64,000 nt of DNA from the NCBI GenBank assembly GCA_030068145.1, contig JAPJBO010000922.1, forward strand, positions 1 through 64,000. The letters run 5' to 3'. This document shows positions 22,343-32,921 of this stretch, piece by piece; position 1 is the stretch's first letter; each line of letters begins with the position of its first letter. A program made the translations under genes and the position numbers. Below the pieces are notes generated by a model, which saw nothing but the letters and a program-made list of their open reading frames with translations, was not told the DNA's origin and searched no databases. The DNA is from Diplonema papillatum (Eukaryota > Euglenozoa > Diplonemea > Diplonemida > Diplonemidae).

Positions 22343-23671
22343 TTACGCCTCAACACACCCTGGGTCCCTTAGGACTTTCTCGTCGTAGTGGGTCACCATG
22401 TCTCCTGATGCCCAATCACCCATCTTTTGAACCTGCATGGGGTCCATACCCGCTTTCAGAAGGGATGCAACAACCATCTATCCGGGCACTGTGGGTTAGA
22501 AAACGCGCCCTCGTCCGTCCCGAGCAGTCGGCGTCGTTGAACGGCTGCAGGATGCCCCGCTTCCCCGCAGTCCCGCGGAGGGCATCCCTAAACGAGGCAT
22601 GGACGGGAAACCGGCACAAGAGGCGTTTCCCCTTGGCCATGAGTTTCAGAAGGGAAAAGACCTCGACAGGGCAGTACAGAATAGACTCTGGCACGCTGTC
22701 GGGTCCATTCGGCAGGAGCAAAGGGGGCAACAGATTGATGCTTTCAAAGGTGAGGTATCTACTGCACGTCCCTGTTGCCTTGAACATAGTCGATCCAACC
22801 CTCACGCCGCCCTCGCCGACGCGGACATCCTCCGTCAGGATCGACTGCATGGAGAGTGAAGTGCTCACCCAGCAGCTGCACATCCGCGCCGTACCCGCCA
22901 ACGGTCCGCACGAAGCCGAAGATCTGACGGGACTGTGCGGCGCCTCGGGGCTCGTCGCTCTCAGGGTCAGGCGCCGCTCTCTTCAACGCTCTGATCATCC
23001 TGCGGATGTCGTCAGCAGGATTCTCGAGAACCCAACCATCCGCCGTGTCCTCGGCTAAGATGGCGTTGATGATGTTGTGGGGCGCCTTGTACGCCTCATC
23101 TTTCATGCCTACAGGTATCCGCCGAAGTTCTCAAGCCTCCGGACCGTCGTCGGGTATGGATGCACGCCCTCGCTCGCACGCCACTCCCTGTACGTGGCCG
23201 TGTTCGAGTTGTTGACCCTCCTTGTGCCTGCAGTCGTGTACAGGCTCCTCATGCGAGGGCGGGCTGCATCAGGGGGACGTCCTCGAGGGCACGCTTTAGC
23301 GCCCGCCGCTGAGACGTTGACCTCTTCTCAACCGGTGTTACGGGACTGACCAGCGCAGGAGAGCTCTGATCACGCGCTCTCACCAAGTCCTGTACTCTGC
23401 GGTACAGCTCAGGACTGGGCACACGCACCGGAAGTGCCCACATCGGAAGCCTCTCCAGTGTCAGAAGGGTCGTATCGTCCGGGAGGCCTCGGAGGCTTCT
23501 ACTCACGTCCCTCCACTCTTCCTCATTGAACAAGGTCCGCAGAAACGCGACCCACCCAATCATCTTTTCTGGGGCAGGGAGGGCGGGAAGAAAAGAGAAA
23601 GAGAGTCATAAATAGAGGTAGCAAGGGTTTGGAGGAGGACGCTGGCGTGCGTCGGGGCCAGTGAGAAGCAC
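22343..23671 (-). mobile_element. Tyrosine-recombinase remnant in unit G
   Basis: Full-length copy of the remnant described for unit A, with a few private substitutions near its N-terminal end. Broken. Confidence 0.7.
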
Positions 23672-23831
23672 CGGCTACATTCAAGCCTTCGAGTTTGCTG
23701 AGCCGGACGTCCAGTAGCTGTACCCCCTTCTGCAATACCTATGCCTCTTCTGTGATGTCATCTGCCTCGCACGTGGAGGCCTCATAGCACCCACATGAAC
23801 AAAAAAACATTCTTCGCATCGTAAAACATAC

Positions 23832-23933
23832 CCTTCCCCTCCTGCACGTCGACCTTGGCACCAGCTGCGATCAATTCCTTGACAACTTCTGAGTGACCGT
23901 TCTCGCTGGCAATATACAGAGCCGTCGAACCAT
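23832..23933 (-). CDS. Ankyrin-repeat exon, unit G
   Basis: 102-bp exon, one codon longer than the others at its 3' end (junction EGK in place of DN), still phase 1-1 with a GTATGT donor. Position 5 is Ser, 9 is Tyr and 13 is Glu. It would be the most 5' ankyrin exon visible on the minus strand. Confidence 0.85.
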
Positions 23934-24636
23934 CTGTGTCATTCGGTGAGCGGCTAAAATGTACAACGACACGAACACAGTGTGTGGGTGGTAGCAATCA
24001 GATGCAGACTGCATCACGGGCAGCCTGAAGCGGGAGGTGTTACTTTCAGATTCACGTCTCAGGGTCGAGACGCTGGCGACAGAGAATGGATGATCTTGGG
24101 CAAACACAAATCTTCCGTGTCATATGTTGACATGTGGCATCTTCTTGTCCGGAAAGTACACGTTGTGAGCCGCTCTCCACATTGGAATTCGGTGTTTTTT
24201 GGGTTCCATCTTTGTTTGATAAGGGAACAAGGGAAAACGACATTCACCGATCTGCTATGTATCATCCTGCTTCTTGCATGTCAAAACGTTGTGACCCGAA
24301 TCACCACATCTGGCGCACTTTCGTTTCTTTGCTGCTGGCGGTGGGTCACTTGACGTGCCGCGCTTGGAGCCCTTTCGTGGTTTGTTGATTACCTCGGAGC
24401 ATATTCGTTTGCAACAACCACATCGAAGGGGACGGACCTCACCATTGCTTTTCATCCTTCGCTTTTTTGCCCTGCCCCCCAGGAGCGGTATCGTAACGGG
24501 AGGAAGTATAATATTATACTTGCACTCAAGGGTTGCAAGGCACGGGCACTTGGACGGCGTAAGTCTCACGGATGGATTCCTTCAAATGAACGGCATGGGT
24601 AAACGAGGCGGGGTCTTTTTTCATTCATCTTGCTAT

Positions 24637-25960
24637 CTGTGACATCCCGTCGAGCTGCGACGTTGTCACCGGCGTCAGCGGGCTGAAATTCCCCGCGCCA
24701 CGTACCAACGCCGCGATCTCCTCCGTCAACACCCCGCGAATCACCGCTGTTTTGCTCAGACAATACGGGTTTCTGGAACGAGTTCCCCAGTCGATGATCA
24801 CTTCCGTGGGCGCGCGAACCGCGGATGTGCCGGTACTCGGCGACAGTATCAAACGAGGGGCGGTCGACCACCTCGTGTGCGCGAAAGCGGCGGGGGCTCC
24901 GTTTCCCGAGCACCTGATTTCGCGCTTGGCGAAGCACCGCCGACAACGTCGACCCGACGTTGGCGCAAATAACGGTGAGGTACACGGCGGATGTGGTGGC
25001 ACTGGCGCGCGTGTTGAGATCGGCGGAGGTGACCGAACACCTGTGAAGGGAACGTGGAAAGACGCAGATCCCGCAAGGTTGACGAATTGGCAGCTCGTTC
25101 GAAGGTAACGTGGAAAGACGCAGACACGAGAACCGCCAGCACCCGGTACGAGTTTATCGGGGTGGACTGGGACCACCAGGGCAGGAAAGTCGGCATTTCG
25201 GCAAGGTTGTCGAAGAAATTGGCACGGGATCTCGCAAGGGTGCGATGTCCGCGTCCGGTCTGGAGACGGTGGTCGGTTGCTGCACGCGTCGGCCATCGTG
25301 GGTGTTTTTGTCGGCGAGTTCTACTTCGCCTTGAAGTTTCTTCGCCGGTTGACGAATGCGCTGAACCGGGGCGAGAAGGCCGTCGACCAGACGATTCGCC
25401 TCTCGGGTAGTGTGCAGCGGCTACTCGACGGCTGGGTTCGCGCGGTGTTGGAGAAGCGAAGAATGCCAGTGGCGGCCCGGGTGCCGTCGCTCACCGTGTT
25501 TGTGGACGCAAGTCTCGAGGGATGGGGCGGCGTGCTGGTTGACGTCGCCACCAACGCGATCGAAGTTCTGGGCTCGCGGTGGTCCAGGAAAGAGAAGGGC
25601 CTTCACATCAACGAGCTGGAGGCCCTTGCATTTGAACTTTGTGTGTCGGCAGTGCCTGACAAGTACGCGGGCGGCACGGTCACCGTCGTGGTTGACAACA
25701 CGACGGTGCAGGGTGTTGCGCGGAAAGGGGCATGTCTGCGATCGCAGACTTTGAACTATGCCGTGGTGAACGGGCTCACACGCCTCATGCGCCACATGAA
25801 CATTTCCTTATCTGTGCGCTAGGTAACAAGCGCCGGGAATCCTGCTGACCTTCCGTCACGGGTTCCGTTATCGGCAATTTCCGATAAGAATATGGCCGAC
25901 ATGGCACTTGCAGTTAGGCAGTTCCTGACTGGCGATATGGGTTTGGTGGTGTGACCTCCT
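24637..25960 (+). mobile_element. Retroelement RNase H remnant
   Basis: Array unit G is cut at 24,636 by this segment. Its plus strand reads a connection-like piece (TRYEFIGVDWDHQGRKVG) near 25,142 and then an RNase H domain: VFVDASLEGWGGVL with the first Asp, INELEALAFELC with the Glu, and TVVVDNTTVQ with the next Asp. NPADLPSR follows near 25,840. This type is found in DIRS-like and related retroelements. The first ~450 bp are not interpretable. The element is broken. Confidence 0.7.
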
Positions 25961-26148
25961 GGGCTAGCCTGTTTCTCTCACCATTCAGCGGCTATCTCGG
26001 GGGGTTACCCCATCGTAAGTGCAATTCGTTTAGTTTTCTTCCTTTCGCGTTCATTTCATTGAACTGATCATTGTCACCGAGTGAAGCGCACAAAGCATTC
26101 CGCATAGTTGTTTGGGCTGTTCCGCATAGTTGCGCATAGTTTTCGGGG

Positions 26149-26270
26149 ACCAAAATTGGACCAAAATTAGACCAAAATTGGACCAAAATTGGACCAAAAT
26201 TGGACCAAAATTGGACCAAAATTGGACCAAAATTGGACCAAAATTGGACCAGTATTGGACCAGTATTAGG
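26149..26270 (+). repeat. 11-bp minisatellite (ggaccaaaatt)
   Basis: About eleven near-perfect copies of ggaccaaaatt in direct tandem, with variant ends carrying agtattgg. The period of 11 is not a multiple of 3. Confidence 0.95.
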
Positions 26271-26338
26271 GGACCCACCCACCCCGGCCACGGCCCCAGG
26301 GTGGGACATTGTCCGTCGGTATTCCAAAAACGTCATCC

Positions 26339-26460
26339 CCCAATCATCTTTTCTGGGGCAGGGTGGGCGGGAAGAAAAGAGAAAGAGAGACATAAATAGA
26401 GGCAGCGAGGGTTTGGAGGAGGACGCTGGCGTGCGTCGGGGCCAATGAGAAGCACCGGCC
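26339..26460. repeat. Scrap of the 2,523-bp array unit
   Basis: Matches array positions 1,787-1,906 with three or four substitutions. It lies 1.7 kb beyond the end of the array, so the array or a copy of it once reached further right. Confidence 0.9.
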
Positions 26461-26464
26461 ACCT

Positions 26465-27720
26465 TGCTAGATAAATCCTGCCGCGGAAAAGGAGCCCTTT
26501 CATTCGCTGGGGTCACCACGGCCCTCTTCCGTGTGCCTTCACGCGGAAGGAAACAGTAGGCATTATTCAAAGACGCCGCGCCCCCTTCCCCCCCCTTCAA
26601 TTTGTTAGTCTCTGGTGTCCAGGTCGGCGACCATGTTCTCGCACTGCTCAGTCAACTTCCGCACTCATCCGTCTCTCGAGCCTCGCTCACGAAACGGCTT
26701 CTGGTTTTTTTGATGTTGGCAAGAGCTTCCGCCAGCGCTTGCATTGCTTGTTGTTTGCTAGTACTTTTGTCCCCTGTACTGATATTTGTGGTCGACACAC
26801 ACATCAGTATAGACTTTCTCCGACGTGCTGCAATTCCTGCTTGGGGAGACGTCAAGGTGTCCTCAAGCAGCGGCACCGCAAAAAGAGACGTGATGAATCT
26901 GCCAACCAGACGCATTCGTTAAACTGCTTTCCGTCTTCGGTATTCTGAGAGGAGGCGTGGGGAGGGATCCCGGCGGGTTGGCAGGACCTTGGGATACAAG
27001 GTTGGGTCTCCGGCTGGATACCGACGGGGTATTACGTTCGAAGATTCTTCCGATCTGATTCGGGAGTGCGGGGAGGATGGGTGAGTGGATGTTCGAAGAT
27101 GGGAACGAATCAATCCTGCAGAGACTATGATGCGTAGAGAGGAACTGATTGCAAGAGTTACAAGAGTTTCATTAAAACTGCAACACTGATTATGAGTCAT
27201 ACAACAAACTCATGTCAGAAGAGAGTGCATACTTGCTAAGAAGCGAGCCATGTTGACACAGTTACGGTCGATGGAGATAGCTCTCCGGATGTCGCTCAGG
27301 TTTCAATACTTGCTTGCTTCCAAGATCAACTTCTCTGCGTCTAAATTCTTCGAATACTTCAAAAGGTCGGTGGGAGATTAGAATTTGAGGTGAGAGCGTT
27401 CCTGCGAAAAGGTTGACAATCACGGCAAAAAACGTACGAAGCTGTTGGTGTACACCTACCATTTGCCCACGATTTCAGTTTATCTGGTCTAGTTCGTCAA
27501 TGAAGCCCCGTCTTGAGCAGGCACATCATCGAAAACGCAGTTTCAGTGCTGCCCACGGGTTCGGCGTGCACTGTTAGCCACCATGTGGGTGCTGACACTG
27601 CAATTCCTGCCCTGCCGCCCAAGAGTAGCGCTGCCGTTACTGCACCCTAAGATGGCCCTTGAGGAGCGTAGCCTGCCAATGGAAGCGACGAGCTTAAAGC
27701 ACTGACCTACGCCCTTAGAT
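26465..27720. other. No recognisable gene
   Basis: Only short open frames without family resemblance were seen on either strand. A short duplicated phrase about agatggcccttgaggt lies near 27,651 and 27,717. Confidence 0.5.
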
Positions 27721-27726
27721 GGCCCT

Positions 27727-27850
27727 TGAGGTAGGTCAGTTTGTTGAACGCTTACGTCCGCCACTCAACCCAGATCTACCTGTGCTTCGTGTGTGCTGCG
27801 GCGCACCTCCCCAAGCATTTCCTAGAAACAGAAGGTACTTATACAAAAAA
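27727..27850 (+). repeat. Partial second split-repeat family
   Basis: The segment from tttgttgaacgcttacg to acttatacaaaa matches 59,538-59,672 and the reverse of 62,572-62,700 with substitutions. It is part of the second terminal-repeat family of the window. Confidence 0.75.
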
Positions 27851-27859
27851 GAGGTAGTC

Positions 27860-28470
27860 CCCTGCGTGAGCAGCAAACACTTGCAGGTTCTCGAGGCGCA
27901 AATGCTTTTCGACGAGCGGAACGGAAGGTCTACATGTAGTGGAACAAATGCTCAAGACGTGAAACGCGAATCTATGCGCTTACGCCGCAGTGACCCATGC
28001 CGATAGCGACAGCAGGAGACTTTGAGCCGTACAAGAAAAAGGGGGAAGCAAAGCCAGCACAGCACAGAGGAGTTTCTGCTCTTCGTATTTTCTGACGAGA
28101 ACTGCCTAGAAGAAAGGGAAAAGTAAGAACACGTCTTTGTAACTGATAAGCACTAGCGCAAGGGAATGTTGAGTGACTGCCTTAACCCGGGGAAACGAGC
28201 TTGGGCGAGGTCACCGGGGTGCTAGGGAGGGTGGGAAAACTTAAATTTTCTTTGAACCAACCACACCCTGAAGGCTGTGTGAAGTTCTCTAATCGACTTT
28301 CGTGGTGCATCAACTCCCTCAGTGAAACTGTGACAGTGACGACTTCGCACCGCATCTCGGATGGCCAACAAGGAGCAAGGGGTTGGCACGAGGCAGGGAA
28401 CTAAGCCGGTCGATCCGCTCCTGATAGACCGTGAGAGACAGTCGAATCCAGACGAATCTAAATGCAGCTG
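27860..28470. other. No recognisable gene
   Basis: Short frames only, with no motif I can name. Confidence 0.5.
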
Positions 28471-28479
28471 CAGGGGATA

Positions 28480-28705
28480 GGGTGCGCAGGGGAGCGAGCG
28501 ACGCGAGCAGCGCAGAGAGCTGGGCGCGGAAGATCTTCGAGAGGGCGGCCCCCGGGGTGTCGGACGGCGCGGCGGCGCGGGCGAAGCGCAGGAAGTCGCG
28601 GATGGGCCCGGTGGGCAGACGATGACTCGAGGCGGGTGAACAGCTCGGGGCGCACTTGGCGCTGGTTCTTCCGGATGGCGCCAGCTACACTGTAGCCGAC
28701 TTCGC
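28480..28705 (-). pseudogene. Myosin motor-domain exon fragment, copy 1
   Basis: On the minus strand an acceptor-like ctcacag is followed by GEVGYSVAGAIRKNQRQV, which matches the conserved HYAGxVxYxxxGxxxKN stretch of the myosin motor domain. After a one-base frame change the next part reads GPIRDFLRF and then SKIFRAQLSALLASLAPLRT, matching the helix near loop 2 where myosins read FxxQLxxLxxTL. Only about 75 residues are present and the frame is broken, so it is a pseudogene fragment. A duplicate lies at 29,071. Confidence 0.75.
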
Positions 28706-29070
28706 CTGTGAGTACGTTTTTCAAGTTTCATTTATGGATTAGAAGGTCGGTATTCTGAAGTCTCCGGTCGATCGTAGAGGCTTGGGTAGGGAGAAGGGTT
28801 GAAGGAGTTGAAAACAGCGAGAAGGTGCGTGCTACGGGTGCTGGAGTCTCCGGTGACTCCAACACACCCCGTAGTTTCCAATACGCATTGCTAAACAACT
28901 ATTGCTTGAACTTAGCAATAGGGACAAGCTTTACTATCTCGGTAAAGTAATGATTCTTGGAGTAAAAGTTCGCTTGAGATTCCGGACTTTTCGGTCTCTG
29001 GGTGACCTTCGCTAAATGGGTTCTCGTAGAGCAAGTAAGGGTTCTGAATCGGGCCGCTTGAGGACCCAGT

Positions 29071-29296
29071 GGGTGCGCAGGGGAGCGAGCGACGCGAGCA
29101 GCGCAGAGAGCTGGGCGCGGAAGATCTTCGAGAGGGCGGCCCCCGGGGTGTCGGACGGCGCGGCGGCGCGGGCGAAGCGCAGGAAGTCGCGGATGGGCCC
29201 GGTGGGCAGACGATGACTCGAGGCGGGTGAACAGCTCGGGGCGCACTTGGCGCTGGTTCTTCCGGATGGCGCCAGCTACACTGTAGCCGCCTTCGC
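29071..29296 (-). pseudogene. Myosin motor-domain exon fragment, copy 2
   Basis: Near-identical duplicate of 28,480-28,705, including the same frame change and an acceptor-like acacag. The flanks differ, so the exon fragment alone was copied. Confidence 0.75.
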
Positions 29297-29317
29297 CTGT
29301 GTATACGTTTATAAAAG

Positions 29318-29523
29318 TGTGTGTACAGGTGGGTGTTCGTCTGCTGTATGTGTTTATAAATGTATGTGTACAGGTGGGTGTTCGTCTGCTGTATGTGTTT
29401 ATAAATGTATGTGTACAGGTGGGTGTTCGTCTGCTGTATGTGTTTATAAATGTATGTGTACAGGTGGGTGTTCGTCTGTTGTATGTGTTTATAAATGTGT
29501 GTGTACAGGTGGGTGTTCGTCTG
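29318..29523 (+). repeat. 45-bp minisatellite
   Basis: About 4.6 copies of a 45-bp unit containing gtgtacaggtgggtgttcgt and tgtttataaatgt. Because 45 is a multiple of 3, open frames run through it on both strands. It ends in a short tgt/gtt run. Confidence 0.95.
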
Positions 29524-29539
29524 TTGTTGTTGTTGTTGT

Positions 29540-29905
29540 TGTTCTCGCCACTTCGCAGAAAAGCACATTTTCTTGAAAGAGAGCTTTTCGCAGTGTTGAA
29601 AGGCCTCGAGCTGGCCGTTAGAATACAACGTGGAGTGTCCGTAGAGCTGATGGTAGACTACCTACCGGCGGTTCATTGTCTCAACAAAGGGCCTCGAAGA
29701 ATTACGCGGCGAACATAATACTGTCGCGCATTTTTGATCTGGTCCGAGAGTACGGACTTGAGCCCACGGCTACGTGGGTGCCGACCCACGAACAAAGGGC
29801 GGACGAGTACACCCGGGGTACCCAGGCGAAAGAGAACGCGACGCCTGGAAGGTGGTTTCCGAAGGAGGAAGATCTCTCGCCTCCTCCGGATCTGACTACT
29901 TGAAC
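29540..29905 (+). mobile_element. RNase H remnant of a split-repeat retroelement
   Basis: The plus strand reads ERELFAVLKGLELAVRIQ, an Asp in LMVDYLPAVHCLNKG, and then WVPTHEQRADEYTRGTQ, the order expected of an RNase H domain. It is directly followed by the B1-A2-B2 repeats, so it is the 3' coding end of an element in the plus direction. It differs from the RNase H at 25,500. Broken. Confidence 0.7.
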
Positions 29906-29927
29906 TGCGTGGTCCCTGGGGGTCCTG

Positions 29928-30333
29928 GATGGTGTAAGCGAAGAACAAATCAGATTGTGTTTGTATTGTATTTGCCCCTTACCTCTATATTTCCTCCCTT
30001 CCATTCGGAGTCGAAGCAGCTACGTCGAGTATTTTTACATAAGCGCCAGCTCGAAAGGAAATGTTCGACGATGCTGCCCGACAAAAAACCGAAGGGATCC
30101 CAAGTGCTGTAACTACCGAACCACGTGTTGAACGGACGTGAGGTCATGCCGGTCTACCCCTACACGACAAATCACACAAACACAACAGGTCAAAAAAGTC
30201 CTGAGTGAGAAAACAACACACGGTGGTGTAAGCGAAGAACAAATCAGATTGTGTTTGTATTGTATTTGCCCCTTACCTCTATATTTCCTCCCTTCCATTC
30301 GGAGTCGAAGCAGCTACGTCGAGTATTTTTGGT
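29928..30333 (+). repeat. B1-A2-B2 split direct repeat end
   Basis: Starting gtgtaagcgaagaac, a B half runs to tcgagtattttt at 30,034; an A half follows (acataagcgccagc to ggtggtgtaagcgaagaac at 30,237); then a second, almost identical B half runs to 30,333. This B1-A2-B2 order is the known 3' end of PAT, Ngaro and TOC-type retroelements, whose 5' end carries A1. It ties the repeats and the RNase H upstream to one family. Confidence 0.85.
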
Positions 30334-30397
30334 CCGCCAAAAATCGCTCAGAGTATGTAAAACCCTGCCTCTAAACCCACCTGGTCCAGACGAAAAT

Positions 30398-30446
30398 ATC
30401 GGGGAGTTTCGGGGAGCTTCGGGGAAATTCGGGGAGTTTCGGGGTA
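30398..30446 (+). repeat. tttcggggag G-rich short tandem repeat
   Basis: Five near copies of a 10-bp unit tttcggggag. Four or more GGGG runs separated by about six bases could form a G-quadruplex on this strand. A second block with the same unit lies at 32,438-32,531. Confidence 0.85.
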
Positions 30447-30449
30447 TTT

Positions 30450-30960
30450 CCTTTGTGGCGACCACTTTCCCTGCAGCCGGCCTTGGCGAAGGCGGGGAGG
30501 GGGCTACGCTATTATGGCCCTACCTTGCGCAGAGCGGTCCCGTGTTTGGCTATGCCCCGAAGACGAAGATAGGGGCTGAGAAGGAAGGACAGACTGGAAG
30601 GTACAGGTTGGCACGGTTTGAGTCGCAGCTGGGGACGAACAGGCACGACTTCAATGATGAGGTCTGGGGGATGGACGTATTTTCCACGTATGGGCGGACG
30701 TGCTGGTGGGACGCCTTCGAAGACGGCACCTCCGGCAAGAAGGGGCAGAAGAGGGTAAATTTAGTGGGCGGCGGAGACCCAGTGCATGGAGGTAGGCGTG
30801 CCCAGGCCACCACCAAGGACGAGAGAGTGTGCACGAGACATCCGGACGGCCTCGCCGTGAAGTATTGCGAGAAGCACAGGATGACGCAGTGCGGGACGTG
30901 CAAGACGATCGCGGAATGCTGCAGGAACTCACACCGCGGATGCCTGCCTGCAGCACGATA
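30450..30960 (+). pseudogene. B-box zinc-finger protein fragment
   Basis: An open frame on the plus strand ends in a B-box-type zinc finger near 30,826-30,951: VCTRHPDGLAVKYCEKH then CGTCKTIAECCRNSHRGC. The spacing C-x2-H-x7-C-x2-C/H matches B-box 2 domains of TRIM-type proteins. The upstream 110 residues (YRLARFESQLGTNRHDFNDE and on) are not recognised. No convincing start exists: the frame enters from the retroelement repeat. The frame runs on to 31,144, but after the finger it has no clear domain. Probably a fragment of a host gene. Confidence 0.45.
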
Positions 30961-31244
30961 TGCCGATGTGCGGAGTCGGCGGCAAAGAGACGGAAGCGCG
31001 GGCCTTCGCCCCTGGGGACGCCCGAAGCGACACCGAAGTCGAGACGCAGGCTGCGACCATCGGCCCAAAGCGCCACAAGGGAAGCGGCGGATGCCGGCGC
31101 CAACACCGCCATCGAGAACGCCGAAGACAAGGCGACGACACTAGGACGGCCGCTGCAACGAAGCGGCGGCGTAAGGACTCGCCATCATCGAAGACAGAGA
31201 CGTGCACTCCGCGGCGGGCAGAGGTCAAGATAAGGTACCAGTGA

Positions 31245-32430
31245 CGAAGAGAGGTAGCACGAAGAGGTAGTCACGAAAGAGAGCAGATGCAGATTATCGC
31301 CACAGGCTCTTTGCATGCTAACCCTAACCACCAGGACCAGGGGCAGCTACGGTCGAAGACGGCAATTCGAGCGAGGAGTAAGGTTGATAACCAAAATGAG
31401 AGGCACGATGGCCATCCGAAAGCAGGGTTGCAGGATGATGCTTGGCCAAGGATACGGTTGCTATGGCGACTGGGACAGAGAGATAACGCAAGATAGAGAG
31501 TCCTCCTTATGGGGTGGTCACACCTTCGCAGTCCCAGGGCCTCCACCCACCTGCATACGGTCGTCGACTGACCATTCCCGAGACGAGTTGGAATGCGGGT
31601 ACCATCTTTCCGGAGATTTCCGGTTCCTCCCGTACTCTACAACTCCCCACATAAGTGAACGTGGACTCCGAAGTGGACACTCCTTTCAACCGGGTGCACG
31701 AATTCAGAATTCCGGGATGGGTTGACCCACTGTTTCCGATGCGGCTTCCAATCATCGAAGGCTAAACTCGGGTGCAGGAGCGGTGCTCGTCGTTCGGGAC
31801 CAGATGGGGGACGACTGGGTCTGCCCGGTTTACACGTGACTGCTGCAGCGTGGTCAGAAGTGGGAAGGTCATCGGGAGATGGCGGGCGCGAATACTTTTT
31901 GCCCAAACCAAAACCCAAGAGGGGATTGGAGAGTTTGACATAAGAATGGCAAACTCGTGGTACCGAAGGTTGCAACCGCAAACAGAAGAGTCAGATGATG
32001 GTTGAACCTGCGCTCATGCACACGACGCGTCCTGTTCAGACGCCTCCCTGTGTCCAAGGACTCAAAGGCAGGTCCTGCAGGTTTTCCAGCAACTGCTGGT
32101 TCGCCTTGAGGCCCTCCGAATCCGCAGGCTGAAGGGTGTGCCTCAACAACTGCCCAGGAGTCCAAGCTACAGTTGGTAGATGCATCCGGTTAGTAGAGGA
32201 AGAGGATCGGAGGAAGAGGAACACGGACGGCTCAAGAGAGCCGCGTCCGAAGCACACTAGCACACCTACCTGCACACCTCACCCACTTGCCCGCACCCGT
32301 CTACCCAACTAACCACCTGTTCACCCATCCACCGACCTGCACACCGCCATCCACCCATCTGTCCACTCAACTACCAACCTGTACATCTGCCCACCCACAG
32401 GCAGCCCCACTTTTTCCAACAAAAATCGGG
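31245..32430. other. No recognisable gene
   Basis: Only short frames without motifs. A cct/acc-rich patch (32,270-32,400) encodes low-complexity Pro/Thr/His and is not a gene. Confidence 0.5.
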
Positions 32431-32437
32431 CTGAGTA

Positions 32438-32531
32438 TCGGGGAGTTTCGGGGAGTTGCGGGGAGTTTCGGGGAAGTGTCGCGGAAGTGTCGGGAAGTGT
32501 CGGGGAAGTGTCGGGGAGTTTCGGGGAGCTT
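32438..32531 (+). repeat. tttcggggag G-rich short tandem repeat, second block
   Basis: About nine copies of tttcggggag or gtgtcggggaa. Both blocks are preceded by aaaaatcg followed by a ctcagagtat or ctgagtat phrase, so block and leader seem to be one dispersed repeat. Confidence 0.85.
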
Positions 32532-32647
32532 ACCAGGAGCCCGGACCAGGTGGTAAACGTGGAAATTCGGTGTTCTTTGGATTTGTGTCGGTCTCTTTGG
32601 TGCCACCCTGGTCCTCATGAGGACCCGGATCTTCTGTTCTCCTATTC

Positions 32648-32772
32648 GGTCGACCTGTTCGGGTTCGAAGACTTCGCCCGGCGGAACCACCTCGAGCAGC
32701 TGCTGGTCAACTACGCCAACGAGCGGCTGCAGGCCTTCCACTACCAGCAGCGCTTTGGGGCCCTCGCTTTCG
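32648..32772 (+). pseudogene. Myosin relay-helix fragment, plus copy
   Basis: Reads VDLFGFEDFARRNHLEQLLV and NYANERLQAF, the switch II (DIxGFE) and relay-helix segment of the myosin motor domain (typical NSFEQLxINYANEKLQ). About 40 residues only. An inverted, longer copy lies at 32,968-33,184. Confidence 0.85.
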
Positions 32773-32921
32773 CCGTGAGATCGTGTCGTGCGGCCGTAAG
32801 CTCTGATACAATGACACCATTTGTTACCCAACATTGCATACTTTATCTGAATTATAGTTACGCAAGTGCATCGTTCATCTGATTCCTAGCTACCGAACAA
32901 TGCATGCTTCAACTCATTTTT

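Larger units (their letters stand above)
21385..24636. repeat. Array unit F (rest) and unit G
   Basis: Array sequence continues after the retroelement and covers the rest of unit F and one more unit, G. About 100 bp are missing near 22,042. Unit G is nearly full but has several private substitutions. The array stops at 24,636 inside the block equivalent to 2,864. A 120-bp scrap of the unit lies further on at 26,339-26,460. Confidence 0.9.

Noticed and set aside
1-24636. Ankyrin array as a bacterial or viral gene
   Set aside because: Each repeat is a separate exon with spliceosomal borders and 2.4-kb introns.
26940-27130. Possible 5S rRNA (ggatgggtgag)
   Set aside because: Only one short word resembles 5S; the remaining conserved boxes are absent.
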